DNA from: Allodiplogaster sudhausi
Lineage: Eukaryota; Nematoda; Chromadorea; Rhabditida; Diplogasteridae
Length of the DNA: 64,000 bases
Direction: 5' to 3'
Assembly: GCA_945643635.1 (NCBI GenBank)
Contig: CALZFC010000109.1
Location: 801,001 to 865,000 of the forward strand
Of the stretch, positions 1-10,189 are shown one piece after another (position 1 is the stretch's first letter; each line of letters opens with the position of its first letter). The position numbers and the translations under genes are program-made. The notes under the pieces were generated by a model. The model was not told the DNA's origin and ran no database searches. It worked only from the letters and a program-made list of their open reading frames with translations.

Positions 1-237
1 ACTGTAAGCAGAAAGGAGGCGCGCTAACGATGAAGTAGATAATGTTGAATATTTTATGCACTTTTAACACATATTTCTAACAACAACGGAGGATAACGAA
101 ATCAGCTTATAAGTCAGCTATGGTCTTTTTTTGAGAATTTGAATCTCTGTTCTGCTTACAGTTAACCACCTTGTTTTCAAGAGGGCGAGTGTTATGGAAG
201 CGTGACCTAATTGCTTATAATGATGTCTTATTTCTAG

Positions 238-429
238 AATGCACGACGTTCTCGTCGGGCTCATCGCCTCCGACTTTCTTTGAAGCTCCAACGAGGGGCG
301 TTGAAAACGGTTGCAAGCTTGCCACTTGCGCTGGCGACACCGTCTGGTATGTCGCAGGCAGCGGAGCACCGCAAAGCTGGACCGCGTCCAATACAGTTTG
401 TAATGGAAAATGGGTGCTCGATACGTCAG
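238..429 (+). other. C6-like domain exon on the + strand
   Basis: The + strand reads a C6-like module after the acceptor TTTCTAG at 235-237: C-T-T-F, then ENGCKLATC, then a hydrophobic WYV stretch, then VCNGKW. The second cysteine of the usual CxxC is Phe and no final cysteine is visible. If the GC-type donor CAG|GCAAGG after 429 is used, the exon is 192 nt and starts and ends in the same 1-1 phase as the domain modules of the genes to its right. Without that donor the frame stops a few codons later. It lies opposite in strand to all other C6 exons of the window, so it is either an inverted copy or the edge of another gene. Confidence 0.55.
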
Positions 430-524
430 GCAAGGAGGACCATTCAGAATGACAGTACGGTGTAGAACATTTGGAATCCCAAAATAGTTTAGCAGTTGGT
501 TTACTTTTTGTTTGTCTAACGAAC

Positions 525-838
525 ATTTGCAGCCGATCGTCGTAGCGACAATCAGGGCGTCCACAATCCATCCGACGCCATTGCATGTCAGCTCATCAGT
601 CGTTACGCTAGTCGGCGCACCACCTTCGCTCATCTAACAATGAATACAGTAGTGAAAGGCAGTCTACTCTTGAAAGCGTAGTGACTTAATCCACTCACTA
701 CCTGATAATACAGTTGTCCTCCGCTCTCCGTGCAGGCATCTGCTAATGTTGCCTTAGCGCATCCACTGGTATCATCAGTGGTCGCTGCCGTGTACACCTC
801 GCCATGGTAAGTGAAACCATTCTCACATGCCGTACAGA
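525..838 (-). CDS. C6-like domain, two exons, beyond the stop of C6 gene 2
   Basis: Two minus-strand exons form a complete C6-like domain. Exon 838-702 (137 nt) follows TTTTTTCAG and reads CTACENG, then SGCAKATLADAC. Exon 633-525 (109 nt) reads ELTCNGVGWIVD and ends at GCK. The join is phase 0, the outer boundaries are phase 1, and the last donor is GTTCGT, all as in the neighbouring C6 genes. The stop codon of C6 gene 2 at 895-897 lies only 57 nt upstream, with no GT donor in front of it. This domain was therefore probably part of gene 2 before its donor was lost, or it belongs to a separate fragment. Confidence 0.6.
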
Positions 839-1412
839 CTGAAAAAAATCTTTTCTGGGATCAATAAAAAATAAATATTTATTTCTTTATTTCTTTATTT
901 CGTCATGCTCTTCTTCGCGCCTCCCATGCAGCTGGCAATGGTCACAGGGCCTCTCTCGTCCTCCCACTTTCCCGCCTCGCAGAATACTTCGCTGCGATGA
1001 ATGTAGCCGTACTGCAAGAGGGTAGAGCACTATCGAATGCAGCTAGAAACCAAAAGGCCACCAAGGACACAATGCCATTTCTGTCGTCGGTTAGAATCGT
1101 GTCACCGTGTGCTCTCCTAATGAGCTAATCAAAAATTAAACACCGAACTCCAAACATCATCACTGACTTCGCCCGTCCCCAGCATTCCTACGTCACAGAT
1201 GACCTGCGCGCAGTTGGCTGTTCCGCCGATCCGCGGCATGACAGCGAGAACCACATCTGGAGCATACGGTTTGGTCACAGGGCCAAGGGACGCGATATCG
1301 CAGTCATTCGTGCACGTCGCCGGCGCGCTTGCTTGACCTGCACAGAAAAACGTGCTGGAATTTTGTTTGAAAAATATCATATAATATAATAATGTGTGTC
1401 TCCGTGACAGGT

Positions 1413-1556
1413 GTCGAGATAGAGAGAGAGAGAGAGGCAGAGAGAAAGAGAGCTAAATAGAGAGAGAGAGAGTGTTCAGAGATGAAGAGTAACAAGAATA
1501 AGGCAAAGAAGAAGAAGAAGAAGAAAAAGAAGAAGAAGAAGAAGAAGAAAATAAAA
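1413..1556. repeat. (GA)n and (GAA)n microsatellites
   Basis: Two purine runs lie in an intron of C6 gene 2: GA-rich at 1419-1470 and AAG/GAA-rich at about 1507-1551. The Lys-rich and Phe-rich reading frames over them are translations of the repeat. Confidence 0.9.
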
Positions 1557-1949
1557 CAAAGAGAGCAACCTTTGCCTCGCTCCGCCAGCCGGCCCTTCCG
1601 TCCACCACCATTTCCCGCGAGCTCTGCATTCCACCGTCGTCGCGTGGGCCTTTCGGGGAGTAGTATCCAATTCATGTATCTTCAAATTATTTATTCATAC
1701 ATCAGTTTAATGATGTGAAAGCATTACAGTGACTTGTGAGATGGTAAAAACTTTCCATTGCAGAATAATAATAATAATAATGAAAAGGGAAAGGGGATAA
1801 GGGATGCTCACCCTCCGAATTATGTACAAAGGCCACTTGTTCTTGTTGATGCTATCATTTTACAACTATTTACATCTTATTTCTACTGTAGAAGACTGTC
1901 TCATATTCAGCTGTATTACATAGCAAGCCTGCCATAGTGAGAGGATATA

Positions 1950-2013
1950 GTATGTATGTATGTATGTATGTATGTATGTATGTATGTATGTATGTATGTA
2001 TGTATGTATGTAT
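1950..2013. repeat. (TATG)n microsatellite
   Basis: A nearly perfect run of about 16 tetranucleotide units lies in the intron between the 2426-2299 and 1679-1570 exons of C6 gene 2. Confidence 0.95.
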
Positions 2014-3236
2014 CTTTATCTAAACGCCGTGTCGGGAGCCTAACTAATATGTATGCAGTATCGCGCATTTTTTCACATCTCTATGTATCGTAATTCGTAG
2101 ATGTAGTATTTTTTCTTCCTAGAATTTCAGCATTAGTTTGCCTAGATTGCAGCCAGCACATTTCGGCTGAAAACAGAAGCGCCCATCAAAAGCGGCACTT
2201 TATCTCTTCTCTTCCAAGATTGCTTCTTTTTTACTGCCTATCTGTCCCTCCTCCCTTTGATACACTCAACATATCATCACTGCAAATCGTATCCATACCA
2301 GATAGTAGAGCTCCGCGCATGGCATGGTCTCGGTGCAGCCAGTCTCCGCGTTTATTCTGGTGCCCGTGGCGTAGTAGTCCGGATCGCTGAGATCAGCGAA
2401 GCTGTCGTCAACGCACTGCGTACACGCTGAAATTAAACGTGATCTTAGGCAGTTTACGTTTTTGTGTTACCTGTTAAGCATTTTACGGTTTCTTGCTATT
2501 GTGCATTTTGCTCTCTCATTTTACAATTATGCATTTTACGCTTTCATATTACTGTAACGCCAAATACTTTTCATGGTACCCTTAATCATTTTTCTCTTTC
2601 ATATTGCTGTTACTTTTTACGCTTTCATGCTACCCTTAAGCATCTTACGCTTTCATTCTACGTATTTGTCTGAGATTTTCGACACCAACAGATAACGCAG
2701 CTCGCTTGTGACACCACATCACCGTCGGCTGTTCTGAGCTGGAACGATTCACCATCGCGGTAGCAGTAGACATTCGAAAACTCGAGTTTGCCCTTAAAAA
2801 TGTAGACCATAAAGAGTAATGTCACATAATGAAATACTTTGTGTTTACGGGCAACTATAGTAGTATGGTACACTACTATGGCGCAATCGCACAATCGTTG
2901 CAACAAGTCAAAAGACACCTACTATGTAGATTGAAACGATTTTTTTTATTAATCCACACCTGGTTTACTGCTAGAGCCACATCAGTCTGCGAACAAGTTA
3001 GCTTCTTGCACGTCCCGTTAACTTCTCGAAGTACAGTAGTGCTGAAAGGGTCGACTGCATATCCTCGGGGAGGCTGTGCCGCAGGCTTCGGCACAATGCA
3101 ACCCGCACCGCAGACGCCTGTTCCCACAAAAGTAAAAGTAAAAAAAAACACTTTCTGACTAATGGTAAGCATCATTTTACGCAGCTATGTAATTGTTTAA
3201 AAATTATAATGCTGTGCGAAACAAGAAACACAACAA

Positions 3237-3474
3237 CAATTGTGATGAGAATTGTGACAATTGTCTAAAGCAATGATGACAATTGTGACAATTGTCTAAG
3301 CCAATGATGACAATTCTCTAAGACAAGGATGACAATTGTGACTGTTGTCAAAGACAATAATGACAAATGTGACAATTGTCAAAGACAATGATAACAGTTG
3401 TCTAAGACAATGATGGCAATTGTGACAATTGTCAAAGACAATGATGACAATTGTCTAAGACAATGATGACTGAC
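3237..3474. repeat. Minisatellite of ACAATTGT / AAGACAATGATG units
   Basis: Imperfect tandem units mix GACAATTGT and CTAAGACAATGAT blocks. The array runs right up to the 3475 exon edge. Its final unit supplies the donor of that exon (minus-strand GTCAGT at 3474-3469). The block ACAATTGT is self-complementary, so the array can form many small hairpins. Confidence 0.85.
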
Positions 3475-3706
3475 GCCCAGGCGGTTCAGTGGCCGGTGCG
3501 CAGAGTGCATACTTGTACACGACACCGTCGGAGGCGTCACGCCATTGACCGTCGCCTGTGCACGTCAAGCCTAGTTTACACCCTTTTATCTCCATTTTTC
3601 TTATTAGATTTAAAGCGGTTTTTAAAAATTATTTTTACTCCACATCGTTGTTGCGTAATAGGAACACATTCATGTCAGATGACATTATGTGAGTGCATGA
3701 CTTTAA

Positions 3707-5320
3707 GAGAGCCTCTCTGTAAGACTCAAGGAGGCCTCTATAGGCGCCTGCCCCGGGGAATTTTTGTTTTCTTTTACTCTGGAAACATTATGAGGGATAC
3801 ATCTACTATTCACAAAGAAGAAAAGGTGGACAAAAAGTTTCAAAAAAAATTTTTTCTCTTAGTTATAAGTAAAAATGTTCAAAAAATTTGGTTAATGGCA
3901 CAGTTTTCAGAACTTATGTTCTGAAAACTGTGCCATTAGGTTGTTTGAGACGAGAAACCTAAATTTGATGTTCATTTTCTACTTTTGAATACCATCCATA
4001 TTACGCTTGATCGAAATGAAATTTTTCTGCATATTATATTTCATTCTTCTATCAAAAGTACCATGGATGGTACTCAAAAGTAGAAAATGAACGTCGAATT
4101 TATGTTTCTCGTCTCAAAAAACCTTATGGCACAGTTTTCAGAACAAAAGTTCCATTGGTACCATTTATCTCAGAACAGCTCAAAATAGTCGAATCCTGTC
4201 GTCGATTTTTTTTCGAAATTTCAAGATTTCTGAAACTTGAACTGGTATTGCTCTTTCATCGGTGGATATATTATGTAAAAGTCTCTGCTCTTTCGAACGG
4301 TTATGACCGTTTTAGAACTGCTGCTCAAAAATGGCCTGATAGTTGGCTCCGAATAGGTTTTCATACATTTATTTCACCAGTAATTCTCGTAAAAATGAAA
4401 TTTCTTGAGTTTTTGAATACTTTTGAGTGGTATATCATAAAAGAACTTCGAACAATTCTGGAATACCCATTATTGGGTGCTAGGTGTTTCAAAAGAACAA
4501 ATTTTAAATATTTGCTAAAAAAATATTCAGCAATATCGCCTTCAACAGTCTGCATTCAAATACATATTCCCAAAAAAGTGTCCTCAGATTTTGATCATAA
4601 AGCTGTATCCGACTCAGTTTTAAATGCTCTTTCTTGTAGAATAAATATTATGTGGAAAATCGGTCTCCATGACCTATTCATGGTCCAAAGAATGAGTATT
4701 TTAACACCAGAAATTGGCCAAATACAGAAAAAGTCAATTTTAGGCTTTTAGACTAATTTCTTTTGCGAACAAAGTATATACTATTTTAAAGAGAATAAAA
4801 AATTACATCGAATGGACTATTCCGTTTTAAAATTGATGAAGTGTGAAACAAATTATGGTTTGCAGCCAAAGCCGAAATTTGCTCAGAAACCCATATTCAA
4901 ATGCAGATACCCAAAAAGTGTATCCGAGATTTTTCCTCGTAGACACGTTTCGGTTTTTTGGACGTAATGGTTAAAAAAAAAGTTATTGCCCGAAAACCAG
5001 ATTTGAAAAACTTAAATTGGATAAAACTCATAAAAATAAAAATGTTCGGAAATGGTCACCACGGACTTTCTTGTGTAGTTTTGAACAAGGAATCGAACAC
5101 TGAAAAGATTTTTTAGAAATATTAAGTATAACGTTAGATATGGCCTTCCAAATTTTTTGAACATTTTTACTTATAACTAAGAGAAATTTTTTTTTTCAAA
5201 CTTTTTGTCCACCTTTTCTTCTTTATGAATAGTAGATGTATCCCTCATAATGTTTCCAAAGTAAAAGAAAACAAAAATTCCCCGGGGCAGACGCTCCTTG
5301 ACCCTTACAGAGGGGCTCTC
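3707..5320. mobile_element. 1.6-kb TIR transposon with TTAA target duplication
   Basis: Long imperfect terminal inverted repeats: 3707-about 3893 pairs with about 5150-5320, both ends starting GAGAGCC. TTAA lies directly outside both ends (3703-3706 and 5321-5324), as in piggyBac-type insertions; a TA duplication with one more TIR base is an alternative reading. Inside the left part sit nested palindromes: an 18-nt arm pair at about 3895-3937 and a larger inverted repeat of about 85 nt arms over 3940-4140. No transposase is recognisable. The 198-codon frame at 4155-4751 matches nothing I know, so I treat the element as non-autonomous. It lies in an intron of C6 gene 2, 21 bp from a splice donor. 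Confidence 0.85.
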
Positions 5321-5833
5321 TTAATTCGATTTGCTGCTTACCAAGCTGAACTTGGCTTCGTCAATGTACTTTGGAAGCATTGGCGTGCATGAACAGCCTG
5401 AAATTACGAAAGTTAACAAACATTTTTTTAAATCTAAGCATGAATTGCTTCATGTTTGAGTGCTTAATAATTTTTCAAAGTTTGTCACTTACGCCTTGCG
5501 CACAGAGCATGACTCGCGTAGTCGCAGTCGCGTGGTCCGTACCGAAAGCGGTAGTCGCGGCAGCGGAGCGTGAAGTAGGAGACTCGGTCGACAAAGATGC
5601 GAGCCTCTGGATCGGCGCACTCCAGACGGAGGCAGCTGGTCTCGGGACTCTTTGTTTGCCTGTGACTTGTTGTGAAGTGTAGGTTCACAAACACAACACA
5701 ATAAAGACTTTTGGACGTTATCGAGGCCGGCCCCAAAATTCGTATGTGCAATACATCTGTAACACATACGGAATAAAGCGGGGACATTTCATCTAAATTG
5801 GCTCATAAATTCTTCAACTGGGGGTGAACTTAA

Positions 5834-5993
5834 TTCAATTGTCACGGCCCCCGGCGCCCAGGGTAGGTCCCTCCACCCGTGGTCGGCCCCGGCCCCCTGG
5901 GTGGTCCCGTCCCGGCCGCGGCCCCCGGAGTCGGTCCGGCCCCGGCCCAGCCCCCAGGGCCGGCCACCCCTGGTCGAGACTGGCAAGACAATT
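5834..5993. repeat. GC-rich block in an intron of C6 gene 2
   Basis: A stretch of about 130 nt of G/C-rich sequence made of GGCCCCGG-like words sits in AT-rich intron. It is flanked by the short inverted words AATTGTC (5834-5840) and GACAATT (5987-5993). The word content resembles the GC-rich subterminal parts of the hAT copy at 34732-35870, but I cannot prove a relation. The Pro/Gly-rich reading frames here are compositional. Confidence 0.5.
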
Positions 5994-6244
5994 TTGTTTT
6001 ATCTGTTTTTTTCCCATTTCTCCAATTAGTTTGCCAGCTTTTAACGAACATGAATTCTTGGAGCGCCGTCCTGTTCGACGTGCAATCTTATCCATAGAGT
6101 GGGCAGTCAAGCTCGGGCTGCAGACGAGTTGTTGTGCATCGTCGGCATCCTAAATTATGTATATATACATATATGCATACATATACATACATATGTATAT
6201 ATATATATATATTTATATGTAATATATAAGATTCAAACAGCTTA

Positions 6245-6643
6245 CACACAGAAAAAATATTCGTGATATTTCACGAAATGAGACACTAATATATTAGCAT
6301 GATTAGCAACACACTAATACTATTCGTAAAAGATGCAGGAAGAATTAGTGTGTATGCGAGGAAGTATTCGTAAAAGGACGCCGCTTCCTGGCGGACATCG
6401 CAAACGCTTGCCATTTTTTGCTGTTTTTTAAATATTCTCGGACAATTTTCGATGTTAATTACCACTCTTTTTTGATATCTAATTAGCTTGCCTTGTGACA
6501 CACCCTCTCCTTCATTCTCTCGCTCTTTCTCGCTCGCTCTCTCGCTCTCTCTCGCTCTCTCTCTCTCACCTTTTTTCCGGATTAAAATCGCACTTAATTT
6601 CGCAGCTTTCTCTAGAAAAAATTTGTTTCTATCGATTTCTCTC

Positions 6644-6682
<39 letters not shown>

Positions 6683-7359
6683 ACTCTCTCTCTCCCACCT
6701 TCCTACGGATTAAGTTAGCTAATTATCTTACTTTTGTGAACGGAATATTTTACTGCGTTTGGCATTTCAGTGACAAAACAACAGTGAAATAGAATAAAAT
6801 TCCAATAAAGTTAACAAAAGTCGATAAATTAGCTAACCTGTGATCCGTTGTGATGATGGGAGTCGATGCCGTTGGCTGTACCTGGAAGTAGACATAGAGA
6901 GAGAGAGAAAGACATTTTGCTCCTGACGGGACCCGAACCACCACCCCCCGCGCGCAATTTTCCCACGTTAACCACCAGGCCACTAACCCACCCATTCACC
7001 TTTCGGCATTGTATAACCTAGTGATAGGGGGGGGGGTTGTCGTTTGGGTGCTATCCTATCCTGAAAACTAGGAAAAGCATGTGAAGTACTGTAACTTTGT
7101 TAAATTACATTTTTTTCGAAATTATATTCGTGTGTTGCTAACAACATTCGTGGTTGATGAACATTATCAATGAAAAGAGAGGGAGAGAAGGATAGAGAGA
7201 GAGAAGGAGAGAGAAAGGGACACAAGAGAGAAGCCGAGCGAGAGAACAAGAAGCTTTCAAGACCGACTATCTCTTCATTTTAATAACTGCGAATCGATTT
7301 TTACAATCGATTAGCAGTTAATTGAATGAAAAGAGAGCGAAACAGAGAAAGAGACAGTG

Positions 7360-7403
<44 letters not shown>

Positions 7404-7966
7404 TTGGATAGAGAGGAGGAAGAAAGAGCGAAAGAGCGGAAGAGAGGAAAAGAGGGGGAGAGAGAGAGACAGAGAGAAAGAGAGACAGAGAGATATAGAC
7501 AGAGAGAGAGAAAAAGAGAAGTTCTCTAAAAAGAGAAGTTGCAATTAAAACGCGACTGACGGGCTCTTTTATTTCAAGACAATTACAATCGCAGAGAAAC
7601 AGCTCCAAAAAAAAAAATTAACGGAATAATGTAAATTTTATTATGTTGCACGAAAAGAAGATAATGTAAAATATGTAAAAGTGCACAAAAAGTCTTTTTG
7701 AGCACTTTTGCTCGCATTTGAATGTGAACATCTAAGTGTCGCAGCTCGACGTTGCCTAACTTGCCAGATCGGACGAGATCGCTACTTCGTGTCTGGCAGC
7801 AGAATTTCCTAATTCAATGTTCTTTGTGTATTTGTCGGCCGCGCAGATTACGAATTCTTACTGTACATCGATTTCGTAAACATTTCGGCGCCGCGGCGCC
7901 CATTTCACGACTTCTTCCTCAATCTTTTTGGCGCGCGCTACAAACTACGAATATTTTTTCTGTGTG
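6245..7966. mobile_element. Putative TIR element in intron 1 of C6 gene 2
   Basis: A perfect 20-nt inverted repeat bounds 1.7 kb: CACACAGAAAAAATATTCGT at 6245-6264 and its complement at 7947-7966. The element fills almost all of intron 1 between the signal-peptide exon and exon 2. Inside are CT and GA microsatellites (6510-6700, 7180-7520), a tRNA-like SINE segment and ATTCGTRAAA-type words. I see no transposase and no clear target duplication, so the boundaries rest on the inverted repeat alone. Confidence 0.5.
6916..6994 (-). mobile_element. tRNA-derived SINE-like sequence
   Basis: On minus, an A-box-like TGGCCTGGTGG (6982-6972) and a B-box-like GGTTCGGGTCC (6939-6929) lie at about the spacing of a tRNA gene. 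There is no convincing cloverleaf with paired acceptor arms, and a CT-rich tail follows. It reads as a SINE head or degenerate tRNA rather than a working tRNA. Confidence 0.45.
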
Positions 7967-8473
7967 AACAATTTCAAAGGCAAGACCAGATAATGATCGA
8001 TGACAGCTCTTCCCTTCGCATTGACGTGCGCTCAAAGCGAGGAAGAGAAGAATTGAGAGAAGCGCGCCGACGCAGCGCATCCTGGTGATGAGTAAGCACT
8101 AATTTAAAGTAGCTAGAAACTCACTTTTAAATTCGCGCCTTTTTACCTCAACATAAAGCAAGACAGCGTGTGAATTATAGTTGCGTGAATAATAATTGGC
8201 AGTGGACAATAATAATAGTTTACTGCCGGAACCTGAAAAAATGGGGACAGAGGGAACGACGACCAGCCGCAGAGATCCGAGAGTCTGGTGATGAAGCAGA
8301 TGCGATGCGGGAACTCCAGAGAAGAACACGTATAACACTTTATTCAGGGGTAGAAGATGTAGTCCTTTGAGGACAATGGGATGTATGTACTCTGAGGAAG
8401 GAATTGTGCAGGTGTAATTATTCCTAATTTCATAAAGTCACGTTTTTTCTACTTATGTACACATAACTCCACA

Positions 8474-10030
8474 ACACAAGTGGAGTAGAGGAAAAGACAA
8501 AGTTCATTAAGCGATTAAGGTTAACTTATTTAGGCCTAGGAGAAGGTTTACAATTCGAAGGGGTAAATATGGATGATATGATCTTCTTCTTACGTGGAAC
8601 ATCTCCATCTACGCGACAGAAGGAAGTTTCGTCGTACAACAGTGTAACTTCGCCACAGAGGACACATATCTAAATGCCGCCACGACATGGGGGCTTTTAA
8701 CATTAACCGCCACGAACTTTTAATGTATCGTCTTCACAGAGAGGGAGAACAAATGAAAACTTCTTATTCAGCAAAATGCCTTTTGGTTAGGCAATAATGC
8801 ATTTGAACCAGTCATCAAAATTTTTCTCTCTCTTATTATCATTATTCAATAAACGTTGAACACAATACATCCATTTTATCGATTATAATGATAGCTGAAT
8901 AAGACTCTTTGAATTTACATGTGCTACGTAGGCAGCGTTTGGAAAATTGCACATTTATTTGCTTTCTCATTTCCATTGTAAAACATTGTATTTAATCGAC
9001 GTAATTTTAGCATGCATGCGATTTCACATGATGTATATTGTTCACATTGCAGAACAAAAAAAGTGGTTTTTGGGAAGGCAGTGCTAAAAATTTGGATAAT
9101 ATTGTAATGCCCTACGACTTCAGGCCGATATCAATTAAAGGGGTTCTATTTGGAAGGGGTCGCTTAGTTCCATACATAGATAGCTATTGAAAATCTAAAT
9201 CAGAGCGGGAAGAAAAGAAGCTTGATCAAGTACAACACGGTACACTAATTTTTTTTAAATGTTCCCCTTCAAATATGTCTGTAGACGTTTCTACCAAAAG
9301 GCCATCTCGGACGGCAGCATGATTAAAAGGCTGCATTTCAAGACGAAAGGCAGGAAGGAAGAACTTACAAACCTCGGTGTAAAGGGAGAACAGGAATTTT
9401 CAGGCGAGAAACATAGAATGTCCCTAGAAGGAGAACATTTAAAGAATCTAAACGTTGCTGTATTGCTTTTCTTCCGATACCTTGGCTTGGTTTATTACAT
9501 CACCAATTTTCGTTGTGTCTCTTAAATATACAGCCGTTTCGCGCTCGCTTCGCGGCCTTACTATCTGTGCTATCTGTGAACCGGGGAGGAAATACACCGC
9601 ACGGGGCATACGTTTTCCCTTTCGAAATGTGGCTATGTGATCATTCGGAATATTCTGGAAAATTCAATGTCCCGGATCGCAACTCGGTCCTTTCCGGAAC
9701 GTTGTCGAATGTTCAGGGCAGACATTGGCCCCATCCGGAATGTAATGGAAAATTTCACATCCCGATCCCAAACTCGGTGCTTTCTGGAACCTTCTCTTAA
9801 TGTTTCCAGGACCCAGGGCAGACATTGGCTTCTTTTGGAATGTTCTAGGTAATCCCAAGACCCGTGGCAGAAATCAGAAAACTCAGGTGCGAAAGTCGCA
9901 ATATTCGGTGTGGTAGGAAAGTTGCAACGTCCGTAGTGGTTTTTTCTATTTGGATATCTCAAACTTGGGTAATTAAATCGAAGGGAGCATGGAAGGTTCC
10001 ATGAAAATCTCATACAAAGCCATGTTTAGC
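8474..10030 (+). repeat. Upstream repeat, copy A
   Basis: About 1.5 kb that recurs as copy B (27078-28640) and partly as copy C (28655-29590). It begins about 390 bp upstream of the ATG of C6 gene 2 and ends just past the 3' end of C6 gene 1. A + strand frame after an ATTGCAG acceptor (9052-9058), with FRPISIKGVLF as a typical part, is open in copy B but broken here by a TGA in place of a Cys codon and a one-base insertion in the G run at about 9070. A further section (9640-9850) has internal repeats of about 80-90 nt (GGGCAGACATTGG words). I do not recognise the product. Confidence 0.7.
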
Positions 10031-10189
10031 GCTTTTTTATTAGTAAGATATTTGCGAGTCAAAGAAGAAATATGCAGATAGCAACAATCCATTCATAGTA
10101 AAGAGAGACCGGACAACATAGCATTGCAATTACCAAAAAAAAATATCAATCTTAATTAGATGGATTAATGAATCCTTATTTTAAAATGT

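Larger units (their letters stand above)
895..8080 (-). pseudogene. C6-domain gene 2: secreted multi-domain protein, decaying paralogue
   Basis: Exons on minus: 8080-7987 (ATG at 8080-8078, signal peptide MRCVGALLSILLFLALS), 6149-6050, 5659-5493, 5397-5342, about 3570-3475, 3117-2960, 2792-2690, 2426-2299, 1679-1570, 1337-1168 and 1011-895 (stop TAA). About five C6-like domains are visible (CRRC, CSCTP, CGAGC, CTQC and CTNDC openings). Most junctions are phase-consistent. Exons 2-4 have exactly the sizes of those in C6 gene 1 (100, 167 and 56 nt). Defects: TAA at 6088-6090 in place of a conserved Tyr before Asp-Cys; exon 1679-1570 has a length one base off the family rule and lacks its sixth cysteine; the exon carrying cysteines 3-4 of domain 2 is not intact beside a transposon. 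The role of C6 domains is unknown; the signal peptide implies secretion. It is probably a pseudogene, unless the nonsense codon is an assembly error. Confidence 0.75.

Noticed and set aside
118..633. 171-codon minus frame as one protein
   Set aside because: Only its first part is a C6 exon (633-525); a donor follows, and the rest is antisense to the + strand C6 exon.
4155..4751. 198-codon frame inside the TTAA element as a transposase
   Set aside because: No catalytic motif, AT-driven composition, and nested palindromes beside it; nothing supports a protein.
5789..6110. Pro/Gly/Arg-rich frames on both strands
   Set aside because: Caused by the GC-rich block; open in several frames at once.
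6916..6994. A working tRNA gene on minus
   Set aside because: A- and B-box-like words are present, but acceptor, anticodon and T arms do not pair properly.
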